Source of the DNA: Triangularia verruculosa
Lineage: Eukaryota; Ascomycota; Sordariomycetes; Sordariales; Podosporaceae
DNA length: 64,000 nt
Direction: 5' to 3'
Assembly: GCA_033296885.1 (NCBI GenBank)
Contig: MU863883.1
Coordinates: 389,161-453,160, forward strand
In this document: positions 10,699 to 22,142 of the stretch, one piece after another
Numbering within the stretch: the stretch's first letter is position 1
Layout: each line of letters begins with the position of its first letter
The notes under the pieces: model-generated
Database searches by the model: none
Seen by the model: the letters and a program-made list of their open reading frames with translations, nothing else
Told to the model about the DNA's origin: nothing
Program-made: the position numbers and the translations under genes

Positions 10699-12229
10699 TT
10701 AGTGCTTGATGTTCGATCCAAGCTCCGACCTGGTTACCGAGTACTTCTTCAGCAACTCCTCGGCCTTTGCCTGTTGAGCAGCAATCTTGGCGGCCACTTC
10801 CTTGCCGCGGCGGTTCTCGTTTCTGCCCATCTGCTGCAGATGCACCTCGTCTGGTCCATCCGCCAGCCTCAGAGTGCGGATCTGAGCCCACATGTTGGCC
10901 AAGGGAGTGTCCTGACTGACACCAGCTCCACCAAATGACTGCACCGCCCTGTCAATGACAGTCAGAGCAGTCTGGGGAACAAGAACCTTAGCCTGGGCGA
11001 TCTCCTTGAGCGCGGCCTTGGGACCTTGCTCATCCATCTTGATGGCAGCGTTAAGGACCACCAGGCGAGCAGCGTCGATCTCAAGACGAGACTTGGCAAC
11101 CCATTCGAGGATGACACCGTGCTCACGCAACTGCTTGCCAAAGGGAGTCTTCTTGGGATCGTTGATGCGCATGAGCATCCATTCCAAGGCACGCTCAGCG
11201 GCACCGATGGTCCTCATGGTGTGGTGGATGCGGCCGGGACCAAGACGGCCCTGGATGATCTCGAAGCCACGGCCCTCGCCGAGTACGAGGTTGCTGGCCG
11301 GAACGCGGACGTTGTGGAAGGTGATGTGACCGTGTCCATGGGGAGCATCATCGTAGCCATAGACAGAAAGCATGCGGTGAATGGTGATGCCCTTGGTGCC
11401 CGATGGCACAAGGATGACGGATTGCTGCTTGTATGGGTCCTTGTTGTTGGGGTCACTCTTGCCCATGACAATATAAATCTTGCAGCGCGGGTCACCGGCA
11501 CCACTGGACCACCATTTCTGTGACTTTTGTTAGCTTAGACCTCTCCATCGTGGGGCAGGATCACTCACGGAGCCATTCAGGACATAGTGATCGCCATCCC
11601 GGACCATCTTCAGTTCGATATTCCGAGCATCTGAAGAGGCAACCTGGGGCTCTGTCATGAGGAAGGCGGAGCGGATGACACCGTCCATCAGGGGCCTGAG
11701 CCACTCAGCCTTTTGAGCGTCGTTGCCATACCTGGCCAACACCTCCATGTTGCCAGTATCAGGGGCAGCACAGTTGACCGCCTCAGAAGCAACTCTGGAC
11801 TTGCCCAACCACTCAGCCATCAAGCCATATTCGAGGTTGGTGAAGCCCGGGGACTCCTTGTAGTGACCCTTGGGCAGGAACATGTTCCAGAGGCCCAGGG
11901 ACCTCGCCTTCTGTTTGAGGTCCTCAAGGATCTTGGGGTGAGCTTTCCATCTCGCGTCACCGACACCCACCTGGGCCTCAAAGACTGTATCGGCACTGAA
12001 GTGACATCATTAGACCAGCTCCGTTTGGGATTGACAAGTATGGGTAGATTGGACATACGGGATGCAGTCTTCTTCAACAAACTTGGCAACGATGTCCAAC
12101 GTCTTTGCCGCCTTGTCGCTAATGCGATCGCGAACCTACTCCTCGATATTAGTGATATGCTGCGGGATGCGGAGGTGGAGCGGTATGCACGGGGAGGCTT
12201 CATACAGTGATGGGGATCTGGGCCGACAT
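10699..12229 (-). CDS. Acyl-CoA dehydrogenase (ACAD10/11-like)
   Basis: A flavin enzyme predicted to introduce the alpha-beta double bond in an acyl-CoA, passing electrons to ETF if mitochondrial or to oxygen if peroxisomal. Four exons give 448 aa: complement(10699..11517, 11569..11995, 12059..12135, 12206..12229). All introns have GTATGA, GTATGT or GTGAGT donors and phases that agree. The N-terminal helices are followed by FLMTEPQVASSDA (FAD/substrate contact), the beta-domain segment KWWSSGAGDP, and the C-terminal helical domain with GPGRIHHTMRTIGAAERALE and QSFGGAGVSQDTPLA. The last residues SNIKH are not a PTS1, and the N-terminus is not a clear mitochondrial presequence, so localisation is open. 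Substrate chain type cannot be read from the sequence. Confidence 0.92.
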
Positions 12230-14511
12230 GTTTTCTGGTGGCTTAAAGTTTCAACAAACTTGGTGATTTGGCAAAAGGTTAACAAACTCTAAAGGAACAA
12301 AGACAGGTCCGGCACTGCTAATAAACGATGCATCAAGGTCAATACGAGCGCGCCTCCTGTTCAATGCATGGCGATGAATGGTCCGGCTCAGCTGATGGTT
12401 GAGCCGAGTTCCCTGCTCCCCCTTCCCTGCCGAGGTTCAATTCGTGGGGAATGTGGAGCTGGAGACTGCCAAGAGTCCGGGGCCGTCCAATTGAGCCCCT
12501 CAGTTGGCGCTTTCCGTTTTCCGCGCTTTTGATAAGCATTTCCATCGCACTTCACCATGGGGAAGACATCGTAATATCCGTAACCTTCACCTCGGCCTCA
12601 TGGTTTCGATCAGCTCATTTTTCAGGAGTCGTCTTCTCCAACCTCAACTTGCGATTTATGTGTCGATTGAGACACCTCCGCTCCCCAATCCCCACACCTC
12701 AACTGGCATTTGGAGCTAGCCGCTGCCTTCTCTTTAACCCACTGCTTCAGCGCCGCCCGTTCCTCTACCTTGATGGCCAGCTTATATCCCATCATTCCGG
12801 CTCTCTATCGATCTATAAAACTTTATTCTGCGTCGAGAAAGACCATTCCTTTTCTATTGACGTCATGTTTCATTCCTAGCATATCAGTCGGAAATCCTCC
12901 AATGCCGACACCTTGGCTGAACTGGCTTTATGCTTCTCAAGATCGCAGCATGAAGCTTAAGAGCAGTGTTTACTTTGGAAAACAATGATGAACTGGAATT
13001 CCGGGAAGGAAGAGAATTTTGTGCTCGGCATGCTTATTTATAGGAGCCCCGTACCTGGGCCTCTCTCTCCGGGCTGATTTTCTGAGCCATCATGGGACGC
13101 TTACGCAGTCCGCCGCGAATGCCCTCTTGTCACTACGACCATCTGCCAACACCTCAGGACACTCTGTTTTCTCTGTGACTTTTCAAGTAGTGAGAGAATT
13201 ACGTAGACCTGAAAATCTGACCACCACATTCGTCATTTATCACCGGTCACACTTGCAATGTTCTCGTAGCAAATAGCAGGCACCGACATCTCAACCTTCT
13301 ACCTAGACCCTTGTCGATCCTCTCAAGCGTCATTGGAGACGTCAACCCGCCCAACCAGGGTAAGCACCACAATGAAGCCCCTCCCGATCGGACCTGCGAA
13401 CGGGGGGCAAGGCGGGGCAAGGGTCTCTGTCAAACTGCAGATCCCCAAACGCCGTTCGACTGACAGTTGCAGAAGACGCACCTCTCGATGCAACATCGTC
13501 AACAGCCCAGCCCTATCGAGCACCATCCGCTCTCACCATGTTGCAGGTAGAGAGACGGGAGGTTGGGTCAGGAGGGCGCATCTTGGTTTTCCTTGGAACA
13601 TCGCGATCCAATCGCCGCACAGCTGGTAGGATAAGGTACCTAGCCACAGCGCATGTGTCTTCGTATATGTGCAAAGATTCAGAGTTTCAAGAAGCTGTCT
13701 CGTCGTGTTCACTACACCAGCTGCACCCAAGTACACGTGTGAGCATTTAGCCGACGAGCTATTCTGCCCCCTTAAATGACTCAGTGAGCAGAAGAGATCG
13801 TGGAAGCACCAGTTCAAACTGGCAGGTTGCTGATAAGCAGAAAGCTGCGCGTTTTGGGCGCCCACCCCCTGGTCCACAGGGGCCCTTATCATCCTTGTTC
13901 GCATCCCCATCCGCCACGCGCTGCCCACCCACGCAGCAGCTTGCCGTTCTTTGGGCCCCTCTTTGGCCCTTCAATTTGTTGGCCCGTCTGTTGGTGAACA
14001 AGCTATCTCTCAACTCGCCATCCCCCGTTTTGGCGCTCAGCCCTCTATTCCTCATTGCCTTTGACATCAACGTCGCCTCTTGCGGTTGACGTAGTCACTT
14101 TAGGCAATTCGGTTCGGAGCGCCGGAGCAAGGCACCCACTCACCGCCAACCCGGCGGGTGCCCCTTCGCCTGTTGAGTGCTCGAGTGTTCATCGCAAACC
14201 ACCAACTTGATACTTGTTCAGCATGCCTGAAACCTAACCCCTCATCCCAACTAAACGACATCCGAACGGTCACCTCTAAAGTCTTCTAGTTGGCGGGTCG
14301 ACACCTCTTCGAGGCCGGCACTTTTTATTCCTGACTAAATACGCCTTTGGCTTTCGTTTCTTTGACAGTCACAGTCCCCCGTCGCACTGCACCTTCGATG
14401 CCCATTTCCGCATAGGTTGCCTCGCTGCGGTCCTCCACACCACCAGTACCTACATGGTACAAGACTCCAGCCACAACTACACATGTTGACGCGCTGCGCA
14501 TAGCCATCAAC
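12230..14511. promoter_or_regulatory. Long divergent spacer between acyl-CoA dehydrogenase and ubiquitin protease
   Basis: 2.28 kb without a credible coding exon on either strand: the open frames are short, lack splice-connected partners and show no recognisable motif. The right third (about 14030-14300) is pyrimidine-rich and promoter-like. A perfect TGACTCA (CPC1/Gcn4-type site) lies at about 13777. It probably contains two promoters and a long 5' leader. Confidence 0.4.
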
Positions 14512-17319
14512 ATGAAGGCGGCACAACTGATAATGCCCAAAAAGTTCCGGAGTGTGCGAGACAAGAGTGGAAGCCATCGACGTAACAAGTCATCCGAACC
14601 TGGCGCAAAGGTCAGTGTGGACGCAGCCGTCGCGACTCCGGAAAAGCTTGTTCCATTGCTGATTATTTCTTCCAGGCTCGCCCGTTAACGATCGATTCCT
14701 GGCTCTCTATCTTTAGGCCAGAGTCTGCGAAGCAAGCCCAGAGGGAGAAAGAGGTGGAGGAAAAGGAAGCTGGAAAGGTATGTTTGTCGAGCGACCTAAC
14801 CGTTTGATTCGGGAGGTAGAACGGGGCCTGACACCGGTGACACAGGTCGAGGAGATCAAAAGGAAACTCGAAGAGCTCAACTACCACGAAATCACCCCCG
14901 ACATTATCCGCTATGCCCTCGACTCCAAGTTCGCCGGCGGTGACGTCGAAAAGGCTCTCGAGTTATTACAACTGCAGCAACAAGCCTTTGCTGGGATAAT
15001 AGAACCGTATAATGCCAACGTACAGATGCTGGGAGCCGTAAACAGGGGCAATGTTACGTGCTACCTTGACGCCCTACTTTTCGCCATGTTCGCCAACCTT
15101 CAGGCATTCGAATGCATGTTGAAGAATGACTCCACAGATGAGGCCCAGAGGAAACTGGCCGCTTTACTCCGATTATGGGTTAACATGCTGCGAAGTGGGA
15201 AACTGATTCCCACAGACGTGGTATGGATTTATCACTTCGATTCCCGGGGTTAAACTAACTTGGTACGCAGACGCAACACATTCAGGAATCGCTAGCTGCC
15301 TGTGGTTGGAAGGAAGCCGAGCTCCTCGAACAACAGGATACCTCGGAGGCATTTGCATTCATTACAGAGACGCTGCAATTACCATTGCTAAAACTTCAGG
15401 TCGACTTGTTTCACCAAGGAAAGGGCGATAAGGATGACCACAAAGTTGCGTACGAGCGGCTCCTCAACCTTGCCGTTCCGCCCGACCCATCGGGAAAGGG
15501 CATCAAACTAGAGGACTGTCTGGAGGAATATTTCAACAACAAGGTCGATGTACTTCGAGACAGCCTGGAGGAAAAGAAGGGCGGGTTTTCAACACCAAAA
15601 AACACTCTATTGGGTACCACAGAAGAGGACGCCCAAACGCCAACTGACAATGGCGAGAGTTCGAAACTGCAGCGCAGATGGACGATGCAGGAAACCATCA
15701 CACATTCTCCGATATCCATGACCAGCCCTACTCTCGAATCCGCCACTACCGAGTCCCCGGCCGTGTTGCGTAATAGGTCTACGAGCATCATCCAGCGAAT
15801 TGTGGTCAAGGATGAAGAAGATTCGGCCAGCGGTGAAGCAGAATGCTCACCTAGGAAACACAAACGCAAAATCTCAACCATCGTGAAAGCTGTGACGATC
15901 CCAGCGTGGCAGTTCTTCCGGCTAATTCGTTCGTAGTCCTTCTCCCCTTTGGTTTGAATTCAAAGCTGACGTTGTATAGCATGGCACGCCACGACGAACA
16001 GCGAACCTAGTAACGACGCAGAGGTCGCTCGCCATTTTAACCAGCGACCTGTAGTAGGGATTTGCTTGAAGCGGTATACAATGACGGAACAGGGAGTTCC
16101 TAAGCGGCAAAATACCTTGATTGACATTCCGGATAGCCTGCGGTTGCCACAGTTTATGGCAGAGGATATCAACGCCAAGGATAATGACTCTGGTGGACTT
16201 CGGGAGGAGTTCAAACTGGTCCTGCAGTCGGTGGTCTGCCATCGTGGTGATTCTTTACATAGCGGCCATTACATATCCTTTGCTCGAGTGGCCCCGAAGC
16301 TGTTGACTGAGAATCGGAGATACGACGACGACCCACCGCCGGATTATGAAGAGCAACAGTGGGCTAAGTTTGACGACCTGGCGGTGGACAACCGAGTGAC
16401 GTACGTCGACGATATCAAGCAGTCGCTCCGAGAAGAGATGCCGTATCTTCTTTTCTACCAGGTTGTTCCCCTGGTGGATGTGACGACAGCCTCTACCGAC
16501 GGTTCGGTTATCGAACCGCCTGCGTATAAGGAGTCAAACGGCAAAGTTCCAGCTACTCCGATCGTCGAGTCTCCGAAGGAACCCATGAATGGCACGATAT
16601 CAAGGGCAGCTAGCGGCTTCTTTGACTCAGCTACGACTTTCACCCAGAACAGCGAGAAGCCGTCTATTCGCTTGAGCTCGGAAATGAACATGGACCAGAG
16701 ACTGAGCTTTGACGACGACCCTTATTCGATCAACACCAAGGTCGATAACTCCCGGCGCGGTAGTCTGTCCGTTTCAGACTCAGCCGCCGCCACCGCCGCC
16801 ATTACCCCGGAGGCGACCTCGCCCGCAGCCACGACGCCAATCGCCGCCCAGGAAGAAAGCAAGGATGAATCAACTGCAGCTAGGCTTTCGAGAGCAGCGG
16901 CCAAGTTCAAGACGGGGAGCAAATCTCGCCCTACTAGTCAGATAGGCGAGGGAAGGCTTAGTTCCACCATCTCTAGATTGGGTTTCATCCGGCCGAGCAA
17001 AGACGGGTCGACGTCGAGCAACGGCAGTACCGCGGTGATTGTGGTGCCATCTGTGGACGGCGTGGTAGCGATCGACGAGCAGGCCGTGGTTACGGAGGAG
17101 GAGGCGTCGGGGTCTGACACGGCCAAGGAGAGCAAGAAGGAGAAGGGGAAGGAAAAGGAGCAGCATCATCATCACCTGGGGTATCAACACGACAGGGGAA
17201 AGAAGGAAAAGGATAAGGGGAAGAAGAAGGATGGAGAGGGGGATAAAAAGGAAAAGAAGGAGAAGGGTAAAGGGAAAGAGAAGGACGGGTTACCGGAGCG
17301 GGAGTGCAGTGTCATGTGA
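14512..17319 (+). CDS. Ubiquitin-specific protease with C-terminal CaaX box
   Basis: A cysteine protease that removes ubiquitin from substrates. Five exons give 857 aa: 14512..14610, 14676..14777, 14846..15220, 15271..15928, 15980..17319. The last donor is GTTCGT at 15929; it joins LI to PWHATTNSEP and is the only donor that keeps the frame. A charged N-terminal segment precedes a small helical UBA-like stretch (about 68-115). The Cys box is GNVTCYLDALLFAMF with catalytic C139. The His box is SLHSGHYISFAR with catalytic H508. The C-terminal third is low complexity: Ser/Thr/Ala-rich, then a Lys/Glu tract with HHHH, ending in ECSVM. CSVM fits a CaaX prenylation signal (C854), with Met favouring farnesylation, which suggests membrane anchoring. 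The ubiquitin chain preference and the orthologous named gene are not identifiable from sequence alone. Confidence 0.93.
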
Positions 17320-17598
17320 GGGGGCGTTGAGAGTTCGGTTCGGTTCGGCTGGGCGGGCGGGCACTGGGGTTGATTTGCAATTGCGTGATTATTCTCTTGA
17401 TGATTTGGGTATCTGGTATGGGATGGGGTTATTTTGCTACTTTTTACTTTCTTCCTCTACGCACGAGAGGGTGGGAGCAAAAGAGCAGCTGGAAAGGTAA
17501 CAATATTGTCGGTTTTCTCCTTTTTGCTGGTCTTTGAACGGGGGAAGGGGTTACAAACTCATTGCATTGATATAAAGTGATACCAAAAGAATTGGGTT

Positions 17599-17609
<11 letters not shown>

Positions 17610-17640
<31 letters not shown>
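17610..17640. repeat. 31-base G homopolymer
   Basis: An uninterrupted run of G directly follows a short T run. Together with the 18-base G run at 17689-17706 it brackets AT-rich unique sequence left of an assembly gap. Real length is uncertain, because such runs are often miscalled. Confidence 0.9.
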
Positions 17641-17641
<1 letters not shown>

Positions 17642-17728
17642 GGACACGGGATATTTTTATTTTAATACAGGCAACCCAAAAAAAAAGTGGGGGGGGGGGG
17701 GGGGGGACGCTGGCAGAGGGGAATGGGA

Positions 17729-17738
17729 NNNNNNNNNN
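17729..17738. other. Assembly gap (10 N)
   Basis: Ten N characters mark unresolved sequence. The left flank is G-rich and the right flank is an almost pure C tract, so read support probably collapsed here; the true gap size is unknown. Confidence 0.98.
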
Positions 17739-17742
17739 CGTA

Positions 17743-17797
17743 CCCCCCCCCCCCCCCCCCCCCCCCCCGCCCCCCCCCCCCCCCCCCCCCCCCCCCC
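17743..17797. repeat. C homopolymer tract next to gap
   Basis: A C run broken by a single G at 17769, immediately right of the gap. It mirrors the G runs to the left, so on one strand the locus would read G-tract, gap, C-tract. Confidence 0.9.
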
Positions 17798-19480
17798 GCC
17801 CGCCGGTTGAATCGGCAACATTGTATTTTAATTCAGGATGCGAGACACCAAAAGATAGAGGGGGGTGGAGGGTCGTATCCCCGAGGGATTGGACAAATGG
17901 GAGATTGTCAGTCTCCCGTGTTTGCGCAGTCAGCATACCTGGGAGCGACATAGGGGGGGGCGTATACGTGATATTTCAGGGCAAAATATACATACCTAAT
18001 TAATACTACTCGTAATCAAGATGTGTCGATTTGCCAATGGAATTTGGGGAAAGCAGAGTGGCGATGGTTTGAAGGATTTCCATTGAGCAAGACACCCACC
18101 CGGCTTCCTGGCAGCGGGTTGCTGGGAATGGCAAAGAGCATTACAATACACAGTCTCTGTTCACTATCATCTTTCCCAAGGCCTCCATCAATGTGGTATG
18201 GAAGGTATTCAATGGGCAGCCTTTCTTATGAAGCACAAGTACCTGGTAGTTCAAGTCAAAAGTGTATATATAGTCTTTTGAGAGTAAACCGAAGCACCGG
18301 ATGATATGTGACAGGGGTGTGGAGGGAGACAGACTCTGGGGAGCTCGCCTAGAAATGTCTTGAAATGCAGGCCCTATTGTTGGTTTTAAAAAGGGACATT
18401 GAGTTCTATTGGTTAGACCTTGGAAGATATCTTGTGGAAAAGCACTGACGGATGGTCACAACGCCTAATTTTACCGACACTATCACAAGTTAATGCCATA
18501 GTAGTTAGCTTAACTTCAAACGGATATTTTTTTCCGTGGTAGGCGCGATGGCGAAGCATTTGCCTTACTCTGGAAAAGGTAGGTAGATTCGGGGCGTCTG
18601 ATGATGATCGGTATCAAGATATTGTAAGTTATGAGGTCTGATCACTGGCTGAGGTTGGGCACATTCACATCTCATGATGGAGTCGGTTTGTTTGAACATC
18701 ATTTACTGTTTTACAACGTCGGGGTTTATATATCTACACACAAGAAAGGGGTCCGACGATGTGTCTGCTTTTAACTTGACAGCTCCATCCCTCCCTCGCT
18801 TCATTCCCCCTCCCTCTTCCGAACCCCAACGTTTTTGGTATATCGTCATGGAAAATAGACAGCTTTTTGACAAGAATGGGGAGAGAAAAAACCATGATCA
18901 ACGACCGCTTTCAAGCTCAAAACCCCTGACCCAAAACCCCGAACCCCTACCCATCCACCGGCATATGTCAAAAACATCTATAGTACACACCTACACATCC
19001 GTGCTCCTTTCCTTCTTGAGACCACCCACCCACAACATGTTTTAGCCACCGTCTAATACAAATAAGGCAGGTCGAGTGGTGGATATGTACATCTGGGTTC
19101 TTTCGGCGGTCAAAAAGGGAAAGGGTGAGCGCAGATTATGGAAGAAAAGAACAGAAAACGTCTATCGTTTCGTCCATAAGAGGCCATTATGCAAAGAAGC
19201 GGACCGTCGCGCTCGTGACAGTGAGAGGAAACCCGTTTGCTGATGTCATTGTTGGTCGTAGGTTGTGCCAGAGAGGCCAACCGATCATAGTAAAACATGA
19301 AGGCGAAGAGAGGGTAACAAGTCGAGAGCATCATCACCAGTGGTGTCATCCGGTCAGCTGCTCAGTCGTTATTGCCCGGTAGGCAATGAGTGGGTATTAA
19401 GTTGGATAAGCGATCTCGAGCGTGATCAGTGGAGATACAGGCCTGTGGTATCTCAGATATCCGCATATATGCGGCAAAAT

Positions 19481-20842
19481 TTAGAAGGGGATGTTGACTG
19501 GAGCGGCCTGGGACGCAGCGATCATTTCCTGCTCGTCCATCTCAGGGGCAGCCTCGATGGCAATAGCGACGCCAACCTTCGCTTGTTGCTATTGAGAAGT
19601 TAGCAGTCGGATTCTTTTCCTCGTGGATACGATTATTTACCGTCATGTGGTCAACATCGGCGGAGAAGGTCATCATAAGGGGAGCCATGACACGCTTCTC
19701 GAGCACGCAGCCAAGTCTGCCCTTGGAATCGATTTGCGCGCGAAAGGTGGACATTCGGAAGTCATACTTGGCACCGAAAGCAGTAACACCCTCCTTCTGG
19801 AGACCACCACCCATCATGGGGTTGGCAGGAGCGACAGAAAGGGTCATATCGACACCGGCCTGGACCTTTTCAGAGAGGCGACGCCAGTACGAGGTGTTGA
19901 GAGCACCCTGGGCCTGCAATTGGGCGCTGGCAATCCAGTCCTCAGCCTTGTAGCGGGCGACATAGGAAACGGCCGTTACTGGGGGCTCGAGTCTGGACTG
20001 ACGTTGCCAGACAGCTTCGAGACCGACGGCAAGCTTGGGAGTAAGGGACTGCATGTAATGACCGATAAGGATACCGGTTAAGCCGCCCTCGAGAGCGGAA
20101 GGGTTGAGAGCCTTGAGCGAGGCAACGAAATCGGCACCGTTATACTCGTGTTCGAGCTGGATGGAATCTCCCTGGCCTGTGCCAACCTGGAACTGTGCCT
20201 TGCTGACGTGTGTCGAGTTCGGTCCCCATCTCCAGTTGAAGCGTCCCGAAAGAGCACCAACCTCATCGATGCTACCCTGGGCGAAACACTGTACACTGAA
20301 TGTTAGAAAGTATACCGAGTTATAACAACTCCAAGGCACATACCCGGTTGGTTCCGTAGAGGGCGGCAAATGTATAAGGGTTTAGGCGCTCACTCAGAGC
20401 AAACTGGTGTGATACTTGAAATCTTGAGAGCGCGGGTCAGTGCCATGCCGTCGAGGTTGGGTGCGCCAGCGACCATTATCTATCTGCGCATCACTTTGTG
20501 ATGCTGCTATAGTTCTGATTCGAGGCAGCCATTGGCTAGAAAAAACGTACAGAGGGCTCATGCTGAAGGGCTTTGTGAGCTCGGCGCGGAGACCAGAGAA
20601 CATATGTTGCTGCGCAAGCACATCTCGGCTGACCTCTGTGGGTTGGACGGTTAGCGTCACTTTTGTTATACCATCTTATATCCAACAAGCCACATACCCT
20701 TGGAGATATCCTCTACTTTGCCAGGGTTCGACAAGCCAAGCTTTGCTCTCCTCTCTTGGAAGGCATTGTAGACATCTGAAAGGCCGGAGAAAACGGGGTT
20801 GTTTTGCAATCCTGCAAAAGGCGAGCTGTAGCTGGACGCCAT
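19481..20842 (-). CDS. tom40: Tom40, mitochondrial outer-membrane protein import channel
   Basis: Tom40 is the beta-barrel pore of the TOM complex, through which nearly all nuclear-encoded mitochondrial proteins enter. Five exons give 354 aa: complement(19481..19588, 19641..20288, 20344..20422, 20551..20635, 20698..20842). Phases agree at every junction, and two introns have GCTAAC branches. After the N-terminal helix (NAFQERRAKLGLSNPG) the strands of the barrel follow, including FQVSHQFALSERLNPYTFAA, the LYGTNR segment, LNPSALEGGLTGI, LQAQGALNTSYWRRL and FGAKYDFRMSTFRAQIDSKG. The tail ends in NIPF. The length and pattern match Neurospora Tom40 (about 349 aa). The start ATG at 20842 gives MASSYSSPFAGL. 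The gene is divergent from pfk-2 across a 1.2 kb spacer. Confidence 0.96.
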
Positions 20843-22142
20843 TGTGACAGCAATCGCAGCTTTTGCGGAGCTGGTTTAGGTTGGGTATTATTCGGAATGG
20901 GAGGTGGCCTCGGCGGGAGGGAGTGGACAAGAAGTCGTTGGGTCACCGGGGGGTGGCCGGAGGGGGTTCTCTCGACGTCGTGGAGTTGAGCGGCTGCTGG
21001 AGACTCTCGTCCTGGTTTGGTGAGACTTGAGCTTGACGACAAAGGAGCCAGGCCAAAAATTTCGCGGTGCAGCAGACTTGCCCGGTTTGTTGGCCCTTGC
21101 GCTGCAGTTTTTGGTGGGGCTTGCTCCAGGTTTGTTAGTGGTCGCCAAGAACGAGCAGAACCCGTAGCACGGCTCATCTTGGCGAACTCAAACCGAGAGT
21201 AGGTGACGACACCACACACCCACACCTAGCCGGGTCCGGAGAAAGTCACCACCGATTCTACCTACAGGGCACTAGGTACAGAAGCATACGAAGCCCTCCA
21301 GGTACGGGTACGGACACAGAGACGACGACACGGCGTACCCGCTTAGTCCCGGTCTTGGGCGCATCCGGGAGGTTGATAAGATGAAGCCTCAAAAACATAT
21401 ATGCGCATACCTCCATATGAGGGGTAAAAGTGTATCATGTCTCATATTTGTAGAATATTGAACTCATAACCTTTGAGGTGTCACAGCGCCCCATTTCCTT
21501 GTTCGACGGTTGACCACTTTGTGTACCTAGGTAGAAAATGCGCAGTGGCGTCTCGCCCTTGGCCCGTTGCCCCCGGCGGAAGCCCGGATTCTTCCACCTT
21601 CGATTTAGATGGTGCCTCCTTGCGGAACTTTCTCAGTCCGCACCTGCTTTACTTCTCATGTGTTGAAGCGCATAGCAGGGTCGCATTTGCCGCCGTTGCA
21701 CCTACGCTCTCACTTATTCAAGGCTCCTGGTGTCATTTCAGCGCCCTGACATCTATCGTACCCCCCATCTTCCATCCCATCTAACCTCCACGCTGAAAGT
21801 GGAGTCCAGTTCCAGGGCCCAGGTTCCCAAACTCTCATCCCGCGAAACCTCGTTGCTCGACTGGCAATTGCCCACCAACGCTTCCATATCTGTGGCACCC
21901 ATGGCTTGCAAGCCACATCAATCTGTATAAAGCTCCGTCTGCGATTTTGGTACCAGACTCTGCCTTCACTCAAACTCAGTGTGACACCTCATTGACCAAC
22001 AGAGTCACTTCGAGTTCAACGTCTTTCTTGGCAAAGTCCATCATACATTAGCTCGTGGAGGAATAAAAGGAGGGGGCATCACCAGTTAAGAGAGAGATCA
22101 TTGAATTTGTCCGAGCCACAGTAGGGGATACTTCGTTTTCAG
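20843..22142. promoter_or_regulatory. Divergent spacer tom40/pfk-2, including unresolved pfk-2 5' exon(s)
   Basis: About 1.2-1.3 kb. It must hold the tom40 promoter, the pfk-2 promoter and probably one or more 5' exons of pfk-2, since that frame has no ATG at its 5' end. A CCTAGGTA element lies near 21524. I could not place a start codon with confidence. Confidence 0.4.

Larger units (their letters stand above)
17320..19480. other. Convergent spacer, ubiquitin protease and tom40 3' ends
   Basis: 2.16 kb with no convincing gene. The left part holds the homopolymer/gap region described separately. From 18000 to 19480 the sequence is ordinary mixed-composition intergenic DNA with only short open frames lacking motifs. 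Confidence 0.4.

Noticed and set aside
15929..15979. Donor GTAGTC (two bases after a TC) for the last ubiquitin-protease intron
   Set aside because: It leads to a stop within a few codons; GTTCGT at 15929 keeps the frame.
17559..17951. Open frames of poly-Gly and poly-Pro across the gap
   Set aside because: Products of G/C homopolymers and N bases; no biological coding signal.
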